Source of the DNA: Spodoptera frugiperda
Taxonomy: Eukaryota; Arthropoda; Insecta; Lepidoptera; Noctuidae
Direction of reading: 5' to 3'
Assembly (NCBI RefSeq): GCF_023101765.2
Contig: NC_064232.1
Location: 7,013,933-7,077,932 of the forward strand
Length of the DNA stretch: 64,000 bases
Below the pieces are notes generated by a model, which saw only the letters and a list, made by a program, of their open reading frames with translations, searched no databases and was not told the DNA's origin. Each line of letters starts with the position of its first letter. Position 1 is the stretch's first letter. Shown here piece by piece: positions 11,370 through 24,200 of the stretch. Made by a program: the position numbers and the translations under genes.

Positions 11370-11900
11370 TAGGGGCCATCCATAAATTACGTCTCACGAA
11401 TTTCATGATTACTGACCCCCTTGCCCGTCCTTGTCACAATTGGTCACATTTGTGAGACCTCCCCCTCCCTAGTGTGACGTCACATTTTATAATTTTACAT
11501 CTAGAAATAATTATTTAATTAAAACAGCAGTTTGAAATTTGTTTCCGAAATTTCAATTAAAAATATTTTTTAGTAAATTTAACATAAGATAACAATTAAA
11601 TTATAATAGTAATTGAAATGTGACGTCACAAAATTTAAGACCCTTCCCACGCCCTCGTCACATTTTTTTTTAAGGGGGAAAATCATCCAATTACTTCTTC
11701 CGCCTTGGGCGAGACGGGAGGGAGTGTCAAACTCTTACTGACTAAAAACCACCCCCTTCCTACTCCTGCTTTTCGAGCCGGAGCCCCGGTAAACCCGCTT
11801 GATAGTCCGCAGCTCCGGATCAGACCACCTCGTCACATAAAGTCACACTTCGTCAACCCCCCTCCCCCTTAAATTGTGACGTAATTAATGGATGGCCCCC
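11370..11900. mobile_element. element Q with inverted ends, hosting a SINE-E
   Basis: GGGGCCATCCATAAATTACG at the left and its complement at the right. Inner TGTGACGTCACA palindromes occur on both arms. Partial copies at 23600-23665 and 29225-29375. Confidence 0.65.
11666..11826 (-). mobile_element. SINE-E nested in element Q
   Basis: The Q element's CTCGTCACAT motif occurs on both sides of the insertion, consistent with a target duplication. Confidence 0.7.
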
Positions 11901-12657
11901 ATACAAATCTGACATATTGTTAAATGTTACCAGGCTTTTGTTGCTAGCTATACTACTACAATATGAGATCTGCATATCCTACTTAGAATAGATGGCTTGA
12001 TGATACCTAAGCAATTTGAGATACTCTCGAATCATAGTTAAGTACAAACCAAGTTTAAAGAATTATGAAAAATGACTGAAAATTTATGAATTGAGGTTCG
12101 AAACGCATTGGGCGGTTCGAGCAATGAAATTTTCGAGTTCGAAACTCGGATGAACTCGGAAAATTAAGTACTTAATTAGTTTTTTTTTTGTAAAAAGTTG
12201 CGCAACTGTTGCCCGATTTTTTTGCTATTTTATGTTTGTTCTGTGTTCATTTATGAGCATAGTTAAACAAAGTCTTTATCAGTACTTAATTATAATATTT
12301 AAAGTGGGCAACAAAGTTGCTCATATAAGCAACTAAAGTTGTCTTCACTATTTTTATCTTAAAATAATACTGTACAATGTAATTTAACTAACAATTAAAT
12401 ATATTTTATTGTGAAGTAAATTTAAAAAAAGTTGCTCAAAAGTTGTCCTCGAGTCGCCCAGTGTAGATTTCGTATTAGATAGAAATGGATATGTTATTGT
12501 ACTATAAGAGATCTCTAAGTTACCAAAAGAAAAAAAAATATGTAAAAAATAATAAAAAAAAAAACAACTATATTGACGATAAAAAAAGAATATTTAGTAC
12601 TGGTTATTATTTATTTATTTGAATTTATTGTAAAAATAATATACTTAATATAAAAAT

Positions 12658-12815
12658 ATGTCGTGAGACATACTAAATTAATTATTATGTTATCGGCTTA
12701 CTCACGTAACTGTTTGACGAAGAATGCTGCTCATGAATATGAGCCCCTAGCATGGCTTGAAACTAGTCGAGTTCCTTCTCAAACAGTTACGTGAGTAAGC
12801 CGATAACTTAATAAC
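12658..12815. mobile_element. fold-back element F
   Basis: Ends in TTATCGGCTTACTCACG and its complement, with an inner palindrome around CATGAATATGAG and AAACTAGTCGAGTTCC. Typical MITE architecture without an ORF. Confidence 0.6.
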
Positions 12816-13092
12816 AATTGTAAAAAGATGAAATTGAAATATACAGAGTTTTATTAAATTTGAGAGTTTTTTAATTTAAACTAAGTTTTAATGTCAAAGT
12901 ATTTATTTCAATTGATCCTTAATTAGGTATTTTTGAAACGTCGAAATGGAGATGGTCCGTCAGTTTGTCTGTCAGTGAAGCTAGGCGAAGCCAAAGTGTA
13001 GCTTCGAATGGAGAAGAACGAGCAAGAAACTCCATCGTTACTCTTTAAAAAAAAACCACTGCTGGACTATAAGCCTCCTCTACATAAGAGGA

Positions 13093-13277
13093 TAAATGAT
13101 ATTTATTTCTGTAAATAGGTTATAAAATAACACTTTTACACGTCAATATTTCAAATAACTAGATGAGGCCGGCATTTCCTATCCGACTACTCTGAGAAGA
13201 AATGCCGAAACAAACTCAGAGGTCAGTCTCTTTTAAAGTCCAGACAAATCAAATAAAGAATAATGTGAGAGAACCGT
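13093..13277. repeat. family A repeat, copy 2
   Basis: Nearly identical to copy 1 apart from a 3-4 base gap after CAGAGGTCA. Confidence 0.6.
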
Positions 13278-13284
13278 GCAAGTT

Positions 13285-13475
13285 GATTCTGTAGTGGTCT
13301 TTAGAGGAAAGAACCACAACAGTATGAGGGGTTTGACATAATCTCCACACTTGTCAAGATTGGAGATCGCAGTATAAAAGGTTGAGGTTTATCAGAGAGC
13401 GCTGCTGCCCGGTCTCTGTCAAATGTGTTGTCATAACAGTAACAAACATGGCTCCGGCCCGGCGTTGTTTCAAAT
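13285..13475. repeat. dispersed repeat W
   Basis: CAAGATTGGAGATCGCAGTA and ATCAGAGAGCGCTGCTGC. Copies at 15905-16085 and (reverse) 41865-41950; the left end recurs reversed at 20430-20480. Confidence 0.5.
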
Positions 13476-13805
13476 AGGGATGATGACTGGGTCAAAAATA
13501 AATTATTACAACACCCACATTCATAAATTTGATGAACTATAATTTTCGAATTTTTCTAGCTAAATTTCTAGAAATAAGTCTGCTATTTGACGTCAAAATC
13601 TGATGACGTCGTAATAGAGTATTTCATACAAAGTTCATAGAAAATATCGTTTTTGACGTTTCGAAAAAAGTATTGAATTTGACTAGTAGGAAACTGGCTT
13701 ATTGTGGCTACCGTTAGCTGCCAGCGTGCTTACAGCGCGGCGACAGCGAGTTGCAAGCGCGCAATTTAACGTTTCACTAGCGCTTAGCGGCCGGCTCGCT
13801 GTCAA

Positions 13806-14036
13806 GGGTGGTTTTCCGAAAAACTTTAACTTTTATTTGACAAACCATTATTCTTCCGCTTTATTAAGCATCATAGTAGCTTATTATCATCCTTTTTTTT
13901 ATTGTATTGGTTGAGAGCAGTGTCACAGCTTATTTTATTGAAACCAAATTTTGTGTTTCAATCGGCAGAATTGTTAACTTTTGGTTGAGGATAATGACGC
14001 CGTTAACATTTTGTGATTTTTTTCGGAAAACCACCC
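13806..14036. mobile_element. MITE with TCAA target duplication
   Basis: GGGTGGTTTTCCGAAAAA and its complement bound the element; TCAA lies directly outside each end (13802-13805 and 14037-14040 approximately). No transposase ORF. Confidence 0.65.
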
Positions 14037-14674
14037 TCAACGAGCAGTAAGCACAAGAGCCGCGGCCGCGTCGACTATGATTCAAGAGGACCGCGCGCTG
14101 TCCACCCGCCGTCGCCTTTTTTGTATTGACGTTATGAAATATATCATACGACATACGATTTAAAGTTCAAATTTTAATGACAAGTTCATTGTTAGGTTGA
14201 AGCGGTGCTCGTTAAGTGTGTTAGACTTTTAGTCGGGTATACGACACCCGAGGGAAGAGTAGGGGTGGTGACAAATGTATTCTTTTCTATCGTCACTACA
14301 CGGCTTGTAATTACTCATATTCATATTTTCTATATGTATATGTTTTAATCACTACAGTAACATTTTCAATAGTTTTAAATTATTATTTACGAATTTAATT
14401 TTACTCTGTATATTATAAGTTACGTCGATTTGAAAATTTCAAGTGTACATAATATATACATACTTAGTGTATAAATGACAAGTTTATATAAAATAGTCTA
14501 TGTAACAAAATAATATTTACTAAGGCGACTAAAAAATTTTGGGCTTAAAGTATCTTTTAAAACATATATAACTGTCTTTTACCCGCGACTTTGCCTATGT
14601 CTTTCTCCGTACTCTCAACTATATGTATACAAAATTACAAGAAGATTTCTTGAGTTGATAAAGCATAAATAAGA

Positions 14675-14945
14675 TCCATGAATGGGCCGACTCGACCGGA
14701 GTGATACCGCGGCCTCACAGAAAACCGACGTGAAACAACGCTTGCGTTGTTTTTCGTTGTGTGAGTGAGGTTACCGGAGGCTCAATTACCCCCAATCCCC
14801 AATCCCCGTACCCCTAATACTCAAATTTCTAACTCCCAAAAGGCAACGCACTTGTAACGCCTCTGGTGTTTCATGTGTCCATGGGCGGCGGCGATTGCTT
14901 ACCATCAGGTGATACGTCTACTCGTTTACCGGCTTATACCATAAA
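14675..14945 (+). mobile_element. B-family copy
   Basis: Nearly complete, in the intergenic region downstream of choline kinase. Confidence 0.65.
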
Positions 14946-15084
14946 AATAACTTAGGCTCAATATTTTTTAGATGCCTTAGTAAGATATGAATACTAAATT
15001 ACTAAAACCCGATTTCCGCCACATAAATAAATAAAAGATTTTCGATTACAAAACCGCATATGAGTTTTTCAAAATACCGCCTTA

Positions 15085-15200
15085 CTCAGAGTCATTAATT
15101 AATGGTTACTTAACCCAGTCCTTAGCAATTGTTTTCGAAACAAAATCTTTACTAAGAAATAGTTTAAGTAATCATTAAATGTCTCTGAGTAAGGCGTTTA
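15085..15200. mobile_element. fold-back element G
   Basis: A near-palindromic MITE: AATGGTTACTTAACCCAGTC, CCTTAGCAATTGTTTTCG, then the complement. More copies: 17231-17487 (split), 41768-41862, 42337-42420, 45045-45132, and part at 48420-48455. Confidence 0.65.
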
Positions 15201-15239
15201 GTCTCATTCTTGGCAGCTAAATTAATAAATAGACAAAAA

Positions 15240-15385
15240 TACCCAGTATATGGCAATAGGCTCACCCCCTATTACATGGGACTTATAACACAAATGGTGA
15301 AAAGTGGGTGTACATTGTATAGCGGCAGTACATGCCGTAATGTGCACCTCTGCCTACCCCTTCAGGGATAAAAGACGGGACGATG
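15240..15385 (+). mobile_element. SINE-C fragment
   Basis: Body and tail. A second fragment with the same span of the element lies at 15765-15895. Confidence 0.6.
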
Positions 15386-15392
15386 TAATAAA

Positions 15393-15595
15393 AAAATAAA
15401 ACAAACTCGCTTTCTCTGTCCCTATGTCCCTTTGTATGGTTAAATCTTTAAAACTACGCAACGGATTTTGATGCGGTTCTTTTCTTAATAGATAGAGTGA
15501 TTCTAGAGGAAGGTTTATATGTATAAGACATGCATAATATATCACCACTGCACCCATGCGAAGCTAGGGCGGGTCGCTAGTAATATGTAAAGCAA
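15393..15595 (-). mobile_element. RTE-like 3' repeat, copy 1
   Basis: Contains CTAGCGACCCGCC and CGTTGCGTAGTTTTAAAGAT. Second copy at 38255-38446, interrupted at its end by SINE-E. Confidence 0.45.
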
Positions 15596-16533
15596 TTCAT
15601 ATTTGGTTTTGTATCGAGAATCGAACGTGTAGCTCAAAATATTTGACAACTTTAAGCTCAACTGTATATAGTTAATTTTAAGTCGAACATGAGCGGAATC
15701 GGGTACACATAACATGTTAAAAAATATGCTAAACTGAATTTTAAGTCATTTTTTCCGAACTACTCACCCCCTATTACATGGGACTTATAACACAAATGGT
15801 GAAAAGTGGGTGTACCTTGTATAGCGGCATTACGTGCCGTAATGTGCACCTCTGCCTACCCCTTCGAGGATTAAAGGCGTGACGACGATTTTCTAAGATA
15901 ACTATTTTATTTTTTAAAGTCCACTGCTGGACTATGAGCCTCCTCTACATAAGAGGGGTTTGCCATAATCTCCACGCTTGACAAGATTGGAGATCGCAGT
16001 ATAAAAGGTTCAGGTTTATCAGAGAGCGCTGCTGCACGGTCTCTGTCTAATGTGTAGTCCCTTAATCGGGTATACCACACCCAACGGGAAGAGTAGAGGT
16101 AACAATGACTTGAAATTCAACATATTACATTAGTATATAAAATTGACTAGTATATAAGTAATGTGATTTTAGACATATAAGTCCGTGAATGAATTTCAAG
16201 TAGATATATAACATTCCTATATAAAAATAATCCAATATACTATGTTTTACCCGAGGCGTTACTTGCCTGTCTTTATCCATACTCCCAACTAAATATATGC
16301 AAAATTATTAAAATATAGCTTGAGTGCATAAAGCGACTTAATTTCGCATTTATAATATTACTAGCAGATGCCCGTGGCTTTGTTCGCATATATTACAGAC
16401 TTTGTGACTAATAAAAAGTAGCCTAAGTCACTCCTTAGTACATCAGCTACATGCTATTAAAATGTCGTCAAAATCGGTCCAGCCATTTCAGAGATTAGCC
16501 GGAATAAACAGACAGATAATGTTATTATAACTT

Positions 16534-16708
16534 TCGTGAGACATACTAAATTAATTATTATGTTATCGGCTTACTCAGTAGCAGCGCGACAATCGCCGCG
16601 TCGTGTGTCGCAGAATGCTGCTCATGAATATGAGCCTCTAGCATGACTTGAAACTAGTCGAGTTCCTCATCAAACAGTTGCGTGAGTAAGCCGATAACAT
16701 AATAATTA
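16534..16708. mobile_element. fold-back element F
   Basis: Adds an insert with CGACAATCGCCGCGTCGTG. Related copies: 27315-27545, 45680-45810, 54144-54327; diverged relatives at 7985-8195, 40035-40150 and 56836-56985. Confidence 0.6.
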
Positions 16709-16817
16709 ACAGACAGACAGATTTTAAATTGTAAAAAATATTATTTTGGTGTATGTATATTCATATGCATGTAGTAAAAAGCGATTGTTTCAATATTACA
16801 AACATACACTCTAATTA

Positions 16818-16975
16818 TATAGGGTGACTGGTAAAAATTAGTGAAGGATATTTGTTATTGTGATAAAAATAAAACTAATGAGTATACAAATAAAGTTTCT
16901 TCAGGAAAGTTGTTTGTAATCATGAGTACAATCACGTGTTTAAATATCGTTCACTAATTACCAGTCACCCTATAT
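16818..16975. mobile_element. MITE Y
   Basis: Inverted ends ATAGGGTGACTGGTAA / TTACCAGTCACCCTAT. A right half occurs at 9345-9412 in a choline kinase intron. Confidence 0.65.
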
Positions 16976-17230
16976 TATGTATTAGTCTCGATTTGGGATT
17001 TGGACCAAAAATTACAAAAAAAATCTCTCATTCTGGGTCTCTGTCTACCCTTTATTACCAAAACTATGACTAAAGCAAAGATAAGTCTCGTGCCTTTGAT
17101 TATGAAGCTTATTATTAAAGGGATAAGGTACAGAATTGTTGATAACGGACTGAGTAGATTTTGGTATAAAAAAATGTACTTAAATAATGTAAATTTGAGA
17201 AACTTGATTGTCTTACTGCCGTTCTCAAGA

Positions 17231-17487
17231 GTCATTTAATGGTTACTTATCCCAGTTCCTTTTTTTAAGGGGGGGGGAAAAATCATCCAATGATCATCAT
17301 CTCCCGCCTTGGGCGAGGCGAGAGGAAGTGTCAGACTCTTACTGACTAAAAACCACCCCGTTCCTACTCCTGCTTTGAGCCGGAGCCCCGGTAAACCCTC
17401 TAGGTAGTCCGCAGTAACCCAGTCCTTAGCAATTGTTTTCGGAACAAAATCGTTACTAAGGAATAGTTTAATTAATCATTAAATGTC
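17231..17487. mobile_element. element G split by SINE-E
   Basis: Left arm 17231-17261, right arm 17415-17487. Confidence 0.7.
17262..17414 (-). mobile_element. SINE-E nested in fold-back element G
   Basis: The flanks TATCCCAGTTCC and TAACCCAGTCC are one G segment seen twice, so the target duplication is about 11 bp. Confidence 0.75.
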
Positions 17488-17618
17488 TCTGAGTACGGCG
17501 GTAAAACTTGTCGACAAATATTTGTTGATTAAAGATGTGACTTCCTCGGTTCAGTCGGTTGTAAGCGACTCCCTAATTCCCGGATTCGATTCTTAGTTAC
17601 TCGGACATAGACATTGTT

Positions 17619-17824
17619 TTATCAAGGTAAGCGTCCACAGACCCGCATCGAACGCATCGCACGCAACGGATTTTAGTTTGTCTTGTATAGAAACTCATAC
17701 AACTGCGTCCACTGATCCGCATCGTACGGACCGCATCATCGGCAATGCCTACATGCGATGCGTACTGATGACGTCATACGGAATGCGTGCGATGCGTACG
17801 ATGCGGGCCTGTAGACGCTTACCT
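17619..17824. mobile_element. MITE H, complete
   Basis: Terminal inverted repeats AAGGTAAGCGTC and GACGCTTACCTT. The CpG-rich interior repeats GCATCG/CGATGC words. Truncated copies lie at 45133-45312 and 63470-63605. Confidence 0.7.
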
Positions 17825-18339
17825 TAAGTTTGTATAAGTACCCATTGGCATTAGGCCCATCCCCTATTATATATGAATGATGGAAACAGACTTATAGGTA
17901 CTTTTAAAATCATTGTACATATAACTAGACAAGATTTGAGTCTTATATTCAGTTTGATAAAGCTTAATTTCGCTTGACAAGATTTGATGATTCTTATATT
18001 CAATACAATAAAGCCTAATTTCGCTTGTCAAATTGAAACTTCACCAAAAATATTGTGTATTCAACCATTCCTAATTGTAAAAAAATATGGAATTTGTGAA
18101 AACATGCAATTTTATACCGTATGATGTTGAAAATTAAGTTTGTTATTCAATAAACATTGATTCTCTTGTATTTTAAAGTTAGAACTCACGTTTTTACTTC
18201 AAAATTACATAAAAATTTAAGAAGTATTGCTATCTCGTTCTTTCTCTTGAAGTTAGACAGAGATAGCGAAGTCTAATTTTCAATGTATAAGAAAATCAAT
18301 GTTTTCTGTTCTAAACTACAAGATTTTTTATTTTAAACC

Positions 18340-18770
18340 ATTAGAATTATAACACAACTGGTGATGTGGGTGTACATTGTATATAAGGTGTTCTAAAAGT
18401 ATCTGCCACGGCTTTAATTGGAGGTAGTGTTGTGTTTGAAGATTACAATAGTGAAGTAATTTCGTTAACTCAATTTGAGAACATAAAGATGTTAAATAAA
18501 CATTAAGTCTATTCTGCAGAAAGTGGTTTGTGAACCACTTTATATACGCACGATGCGACAGAGACGGTGAAAGAGATAGCTCTTTCATAACAAACGCATA
18601 CATAGATTTTTTGTATGAAAACAAATTACTCATAATCAATCATTTATATTCACTATTGTAATCTTCAAACACAACACTACCTCCCATTAAAGCCGTGGCA
18701 GATACTTTTAGAACAACTTATATGTGCACTTCTGTCTACCCCCTTTGGGGATTAAAAGGGATAATAGTTG
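18340..18770. mobile_element. MITE J nested in a SINE-C copy
   Basis: MITE J is 18390-18712, with long inverted repeats starting GTTCTAAAAGTATCTGCCAC. SINE-C body lies to the left (GTGGGTGTACATTGTATA) and resumes to the right (GTGCACTTCTGTCTACC). TATA occurs at both borders. Confidence 0.7.
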
Positions 18771-19124
18771 TTTCTAATGCTTTAAAATTAACTAATATTA
18801 TTATGACGAAATAATTTAACTATTAAATTGTAAATAGTCACTATGTGATAAAAATAAAACTTGAAATAAAAAAATGATGTTTTTTTTACTATTGTAATAA
18901 TATTATTTTATACGTTTTCAGTTTATTCTTTATTCTTATTATATTTTTAAATGATTGTTTTTTTTTTGTAAAAATGAAAATAAAACACAACGTTTCGAAT
19001 TTGAAATTTTCTGTATTTTTATTTTTCTTTTAACAATATTTATTTAAAATTCCCTAAAATTACATTTTTAAATACTACTTAAGAAATACAAAATAAAATC
19101 ATATTTAAAAATATATAAATAGGA

Positions 19125-19436
19125 GCCGACCAGTAGCGGGAGCATGGTCCAAGCTACCGGCGGTCAGGGCTCAAGAGAGAGGAATCTCCGGACAATACGC
19201 GCCGTGTCCAGAAGTACTGCCTTCTGCATCAGGCTCTTGATCCAACCATCTAACGTTAGCCTACTCAGGTGTTGGTCGAGGCTTTTGGCTATGAGGCCAT
19301 TGGCAGATACGACTATCGGCACAATGATTGCTGAATCTACATCCCACATGTCGACAACCTCATGAGCTAAATCAAGATATTTACTGGCTTTATCTTTTTC
19401 AACTTTCACGAGATTCTCGTCATGTGGGATTAACAA
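19125..19436 (-). pseudogene. LINE reverse-transcriptase ORF, C-terminal remnant
   Basis: The open frame reads PHDENLVKVEKDKASKYLDL, VVDMWDVDSAIIVPIVVSAN, then LMQKAVLLDTARIVRRFL. This matches the C-terminal module that follows the RT domain in several arthropod non-LTR elements (Ala/Val-Pro-His-Asp...KYxDLxxE...MW...VPIV...QKAxLLxxxRIxRxFL). No RT core is present, so the copy is 5'-truncated and dead. Confidence 0.7.
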
Positions 19437-19499
19437 TACTTATTATTATACATTATACCAATAAATAACAACTTTTTATAAATAAAATCTGAACATAAG

Positions 19500-19785
19500 T
19501 GTTACATTGTTCTCACATAATTGAACCAACGAAACAATGTAACCAAGAATTGTATTGTGAATCTGATTAAAAAAGAGTAACCTATGGAGTTTCTTGCTCG
19601 TTCTTCTCCATAGGAATCTACACTTTGGAACAAGCAAATAGAGCAACTAGAGGACTGACCGACAGACAGACATTTTTTTTTTTTTATAATGTAATATTTG
19701 CTTTGACGTTCAAAAGTGCCTTCCCAGTCTATTTTAAATAAATAATTTTGACTTTGACTTTGACTTCCAGCTGGGCTTATCTCTA
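19500..19785 (-). mobile_element. retroposon tail with AAGTCAAAGTCAAA end
   Basis: Reverse copy of the repeat nested in element T. GAACGAGCAAGAAACTCCAT is the shared core. Confidence 0.55.
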
Positions 19786-20549
19786 ATATTATAAAGACGA
19801 TACAAATGAAATATAAAATTATTACTAAATAGATTTTTAACCAATTTTTGTTAATATTAGACAACACTTAACATTTATATTACATACAAAATACTTTAGC
19901 GGGTTAGATGCCCAAAATAGTACACCATTTATAGTATACTAGCTTTAGAGAGCGGCTTCACCTTTCCCATGGGATAGAAAGTAAGCCTATGTGTTATTCC
20001 AGACTGTAATCTACCCCTGTTCCAAATTTCATACCGATCCCTTCAGCCGTTTTGACGTGATTGAGTAACAAACATACACACAAATTTTCGCACTTATACT
20101 ATTAAAGTAAGATACGAAATATTTTTACCTGTTTGATGCCTAAATAGTACAATTTTATAGTAGACATACATACATACATACATACATAAACATGCCTTTT
20201 CCATACCCTTTTAGGCAATAATAGTTGTGATGTTATGATATGTTTTACTAAATTAAAATTTAAGTTTTTAAACTGACATGGTCACTAACATTAGAACTTA
20301 AACCACCCGCATATACTCCAGTTCATCCGTGATCATGACGCTTGCAACAGTGCCGAAATATCGGAAACTCATACACATAAATAAACATGGTAAATATCCC
20401 GTCTCAAGTTCTATTGTTAAATTAAGATTTCCAATCTTATGTAGAGGAGGCTCATAGTCCAGCAGTGGACTGTCTGACTATAGAAGTGGCAAAATAAAAT
20501 GGTAGCCAAAATAATCAGACCATTTTAAACGGTTTTATTTAGCTTAACT

Positions 20550-20735
20550 TCTTCTTCACGCCTTTTATCCCCGAAGGGGTAGGCAGAGGTGCACATTACG
20601 GCACGTAATGCCACTATACAATGTACACACACTTTTCACCATTTGTGTTATAAGTCCCATATCTGTTGCCATATACTGGACACAATTCCGGACTCCGTGC
20701 TACTATTGAGAAATTTTCGCAAAACCGAAAAAGCC
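20550..20735 (-). mobile_element. SINE-C copy, head lost
   Basis: Tail and body only, downstream of the FIBP stop. Confidence 0.65.
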
Positions 20736-20984
20736 CATGAATCGAAGTTTCTTAGTATTAGGTCTAATTTATTTGTGTACCAGATTATTAAGATTTATAA
20801 AGATATTGTGATAAAATCTCCTCTAGATAAGATCAGATGCATGAATATTTTTATTTACTTTTAATTCAAATTCCCGTGGTACTTGGCGACTGGGCTTCTC
20901 CCAGTTGTGCAGTCTCTTTTGTGCCTTAAGGCTTAAGTCATTCTGTCTCCTGCATTAAATTCACCGAGGGAAGTGGAAACTATC

Positions 20985-21165
20985 GTTTTCTTTTTCTTCT
21001 CCTCTAATAATATCTTCTGATTTATTTCGTTGCGGGATCCAAGACAGTCATTCATGTCCCTGGGACGTTGGACTTCAGTGTTCCGGTGTTTACATGGTTG
21101 TATCTACTGTAGATCCTGGTGCACAGGAGTTGCAGCGGTATGGGAGGTTGTGGCGGGCTTGTCTC
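20985..21165. repeat. dispersed repeat X
   Basis: GATCCTGGTGCACAGGAGTT core. Copies at 3945-4065, 56560-56650 and 60720-60860 (inverted). Confidence 0.45.
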
Positions 21166-21288
21166 ATTTGTATGTATGTATTAAAAGATTAAATTTAAAT
21201 TTTTGACATTTTAAAAATGTATCTTTGGTCTATTTGATATATAATTTTGACTTAAATATGACATAATATAGTTATGTTATATGAATAG

Positions 21289-24200
21289 TTATATATGATA
21301 CATAGTTAGCAGACATTGGCTTATAACTCTCATGTATCTTTCCCAAACGCTCTTCAAATCAGCTTCCCTGAAACAATAATAAATTTGTAAATATGAGTGT
21401 CTTTAAATAAAATAAAAGAGATCGTTGTGTGAGTGATGTTACCGGAGGCCCAATTAATTGAAATCGAAAGGATAACCTTCTAGATTTTAGCCACTAGATT
21501 ATTTTTTAAGGTCCAATCACAATCACATTGATTTCATGGTAGATATCCCACCCACTCGCACCAAGCGCTTCGGTTCAAGCTTCCTTGTGCGAACTGCTAG
21601 GAAGTGTGTTTCCTGATGGGTATAACCTGGGTGTCTTCAAAGCCCGAGTGAATAGGTTGCTTATGGGTAGACGTGCTCCATCGTAGGCCGCATCATCACT
21701 TACCATCGGGCGAGATAGTGGCCAAACGTCGACCCATCAAACGTAAAAAAAAACTTGTAAAAATCGTTATATTCCTATACCTTAACACATCCATCTGTAG
21801 CGCGCATTGTTCGTATGCGCACAGAAACTGCGCCAGATCCGTCTTCGGCCAGGATCCCAATCTAAGTGGCTCTACACATCTGTAATGGAAAGACAGACAA
21901 TTCATTTTAAGTATTTAGCACTTAATTTCAAAAACGTAGCGATTAATTATTATTTTATCTATATGGTGATAAATTGTCGGCAATAATTATCTATTGATTT
22001 AAAAAAATATACCAGTTAACCACTAATAAATAAGTTTGTAGTACTTAGGATAAATAAATTGAAGAAAATGAGATGAGAAAGAAAATGTAAAAAAAAATTT
22101 AAGATTAAGAAGAATTATAGGGAGAGCCATGCTTCGGCACTACCGGAGTGATACCACGGCATCACAGAAAACCGACGTGAAACAACGCTTGCGTTATGTT
22201 TAGTTGTGTGAGTGAGGTTACCGGAGGCCCAATTCCCCCCTTCCTTCCCAATCTTTCTAACCCCGATCCCCCAACAACCCTTAAATTCCTAACCCCCAAA
22301 AGATCGGCAACGCACTTATAACGTCTCTAGTGTTCTAGGGTGTCCATATGCGACGGTGATTGCTTACCATCAGGTTGTGTTGTGTTTCGTTTGGTTGGTT
22401 CACCCTCTATTACTCGTATATGGGACTTATAACACAAATGGTGGAAAGTGGGTGTACATTGTATAGCGGCATTACCTGCCGTAATGTGCACCTCTGCCTA
22501 CCCCTTCGAGGATAAAAGGGGTGACGATACGATATTGAGATTAAACGTTTTAAACAATCAGCGCTGCCCATGGACACCCACAACACTAGCGGGGCTACAA
22601 GTGCGTTTCTGGTCTAAGGGGGCAAGTTTGAAGATTTAAGAATTAGGGTGTGGCGACACATGACAAGTGACAGATGACAGAAGTCGCACATAGACGATCG
22701 ACGAGCAAATCAACGGATGACGTCATAAATCTTACATCGTACATATGAAGTTTACATGTGAATAAACATGGATAGAAAATCCCAACGAACAACAGTTGGG
22801 CAGAAAGCCCGCCAGACATGATCACCTCGCCTGGTCGGAGGATACGTTTCTTAGGGAACTTTACTGAACGAGATCTGTTTCCTAAAAAGGGAGGGGAGAT
22901 TGGGGATTAGGGATGGGGGATTTAGCATTGAGCCTACGTTTTACTTATAAAATCTTATACGTACAGTACGCTTAGTACGAGTTTCTTTAACGTTGAACGA
23001 GATCGAATCGAGAGTGCGTTCGGTGCTCAAATTGGATGACAAAGAATAATCACTTACCTCTCTAGAAGATCGATGAATAAGGATCTCAATTCTCGGCCGC
23101 GGTGTAGATTGCAAGCCAGGCCGACCAGGGCGCGGGTGTATAGTCTACAAATACAGAAGAATACATTATTTATAACAATAAGGTAAAATGTAAGGTTCCC
23201 CCCAAAATATTATTTTAAACATGTTTCCCCACTCTAGAATTTTCTCCTGTGTCGTGGATGCGTTTACAAACATACAAGTTCACCTTTACACCCAGATCCG
23301 AAACAAAAATGTGTGAATCACACAATGAGTTGTTTCATGCGGGAATCGAAACCGCTACACATAGTGCGGCAGGCGGTTGCCTAGCCACCGCGCCAATGTC
23401 TGTTTTTCAGCATATTCCTCACCTGAAATTCAGTTCCAGTTCCTGGTAAGATTTCTCCAACAACTTCGGACGGAGACGCATGCAGATCAAACTGTGGACA
23501 ACAAATATAATTTTACTTTTTTACGGTATAAGCCGGTAAACGAGCAGATGGATCACCTGATGGTAAGCAATCGCCGCCGTCCTTGGGCATCTGAAACACC
23601 ATCCATTAATTACGTCACACGTTAAGGGGGAGGGAGGGGGTCCACAAAGTGTGATTTTACACGAATTTCGCCGAGTGCGTTTAATTAACTATAAGGTTAT
23701 CTATGAATTTAAAAAAATTCTGGTTAGGCGACAAGTATTTAATATGACTGCTTTTTGAAGAAGAAGGTATGTTGATGGGCTAATATTTAATTCCTTAAGA
23801 CTATGGTGAAGGGTTTTTGGGATTACTCCCGTGGTTGATAAAATGATTGGGACAGTTTTGGTGTGGGTAATCTTCCACTGAGTTTTGATTTCTATTGATA
23901 AATCTGTATATTTAGCAATTTTTTCTGAGTGTGTGTTAGTGAGATTATGGGTGTTGCAAATGGCTATATCTACATATTATGTAAAATGTAAACTAACTTT
24001 TTCTGTTTATCGAGCATAGTTATGTCAGGTCTATTGTTGTAGATCGTTTTGTCTGTTATGATGGTCCTGTTTGACCAATATAATTTAAAATGTTCGTTTT
24101 CTAAAACTGCTTGTGGTTTGTATTTGTAGTAGGGTACCTTGTCGGAGACTAATTTGGTTTGAATGGCTAGTGTAAATTATTATTATGTCGAAGCTGGCAC

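Noticed and set aside
11370..11900. LTR retrotransposon or endogenous virus
   Set aside because: The ends are inverted and not direct, and no gag, pol or env similarity was found here or elsewhere in the window.
13930..14154. Small ORF as a gene
   Set aside because: It crosses the end of the TCAA-flanked MITE and has no splice or homology support.
18328..18639. 103-residue antisense ORF
   Set aside because: It lies within the inverted arms of MITE J and its host SINE-C.
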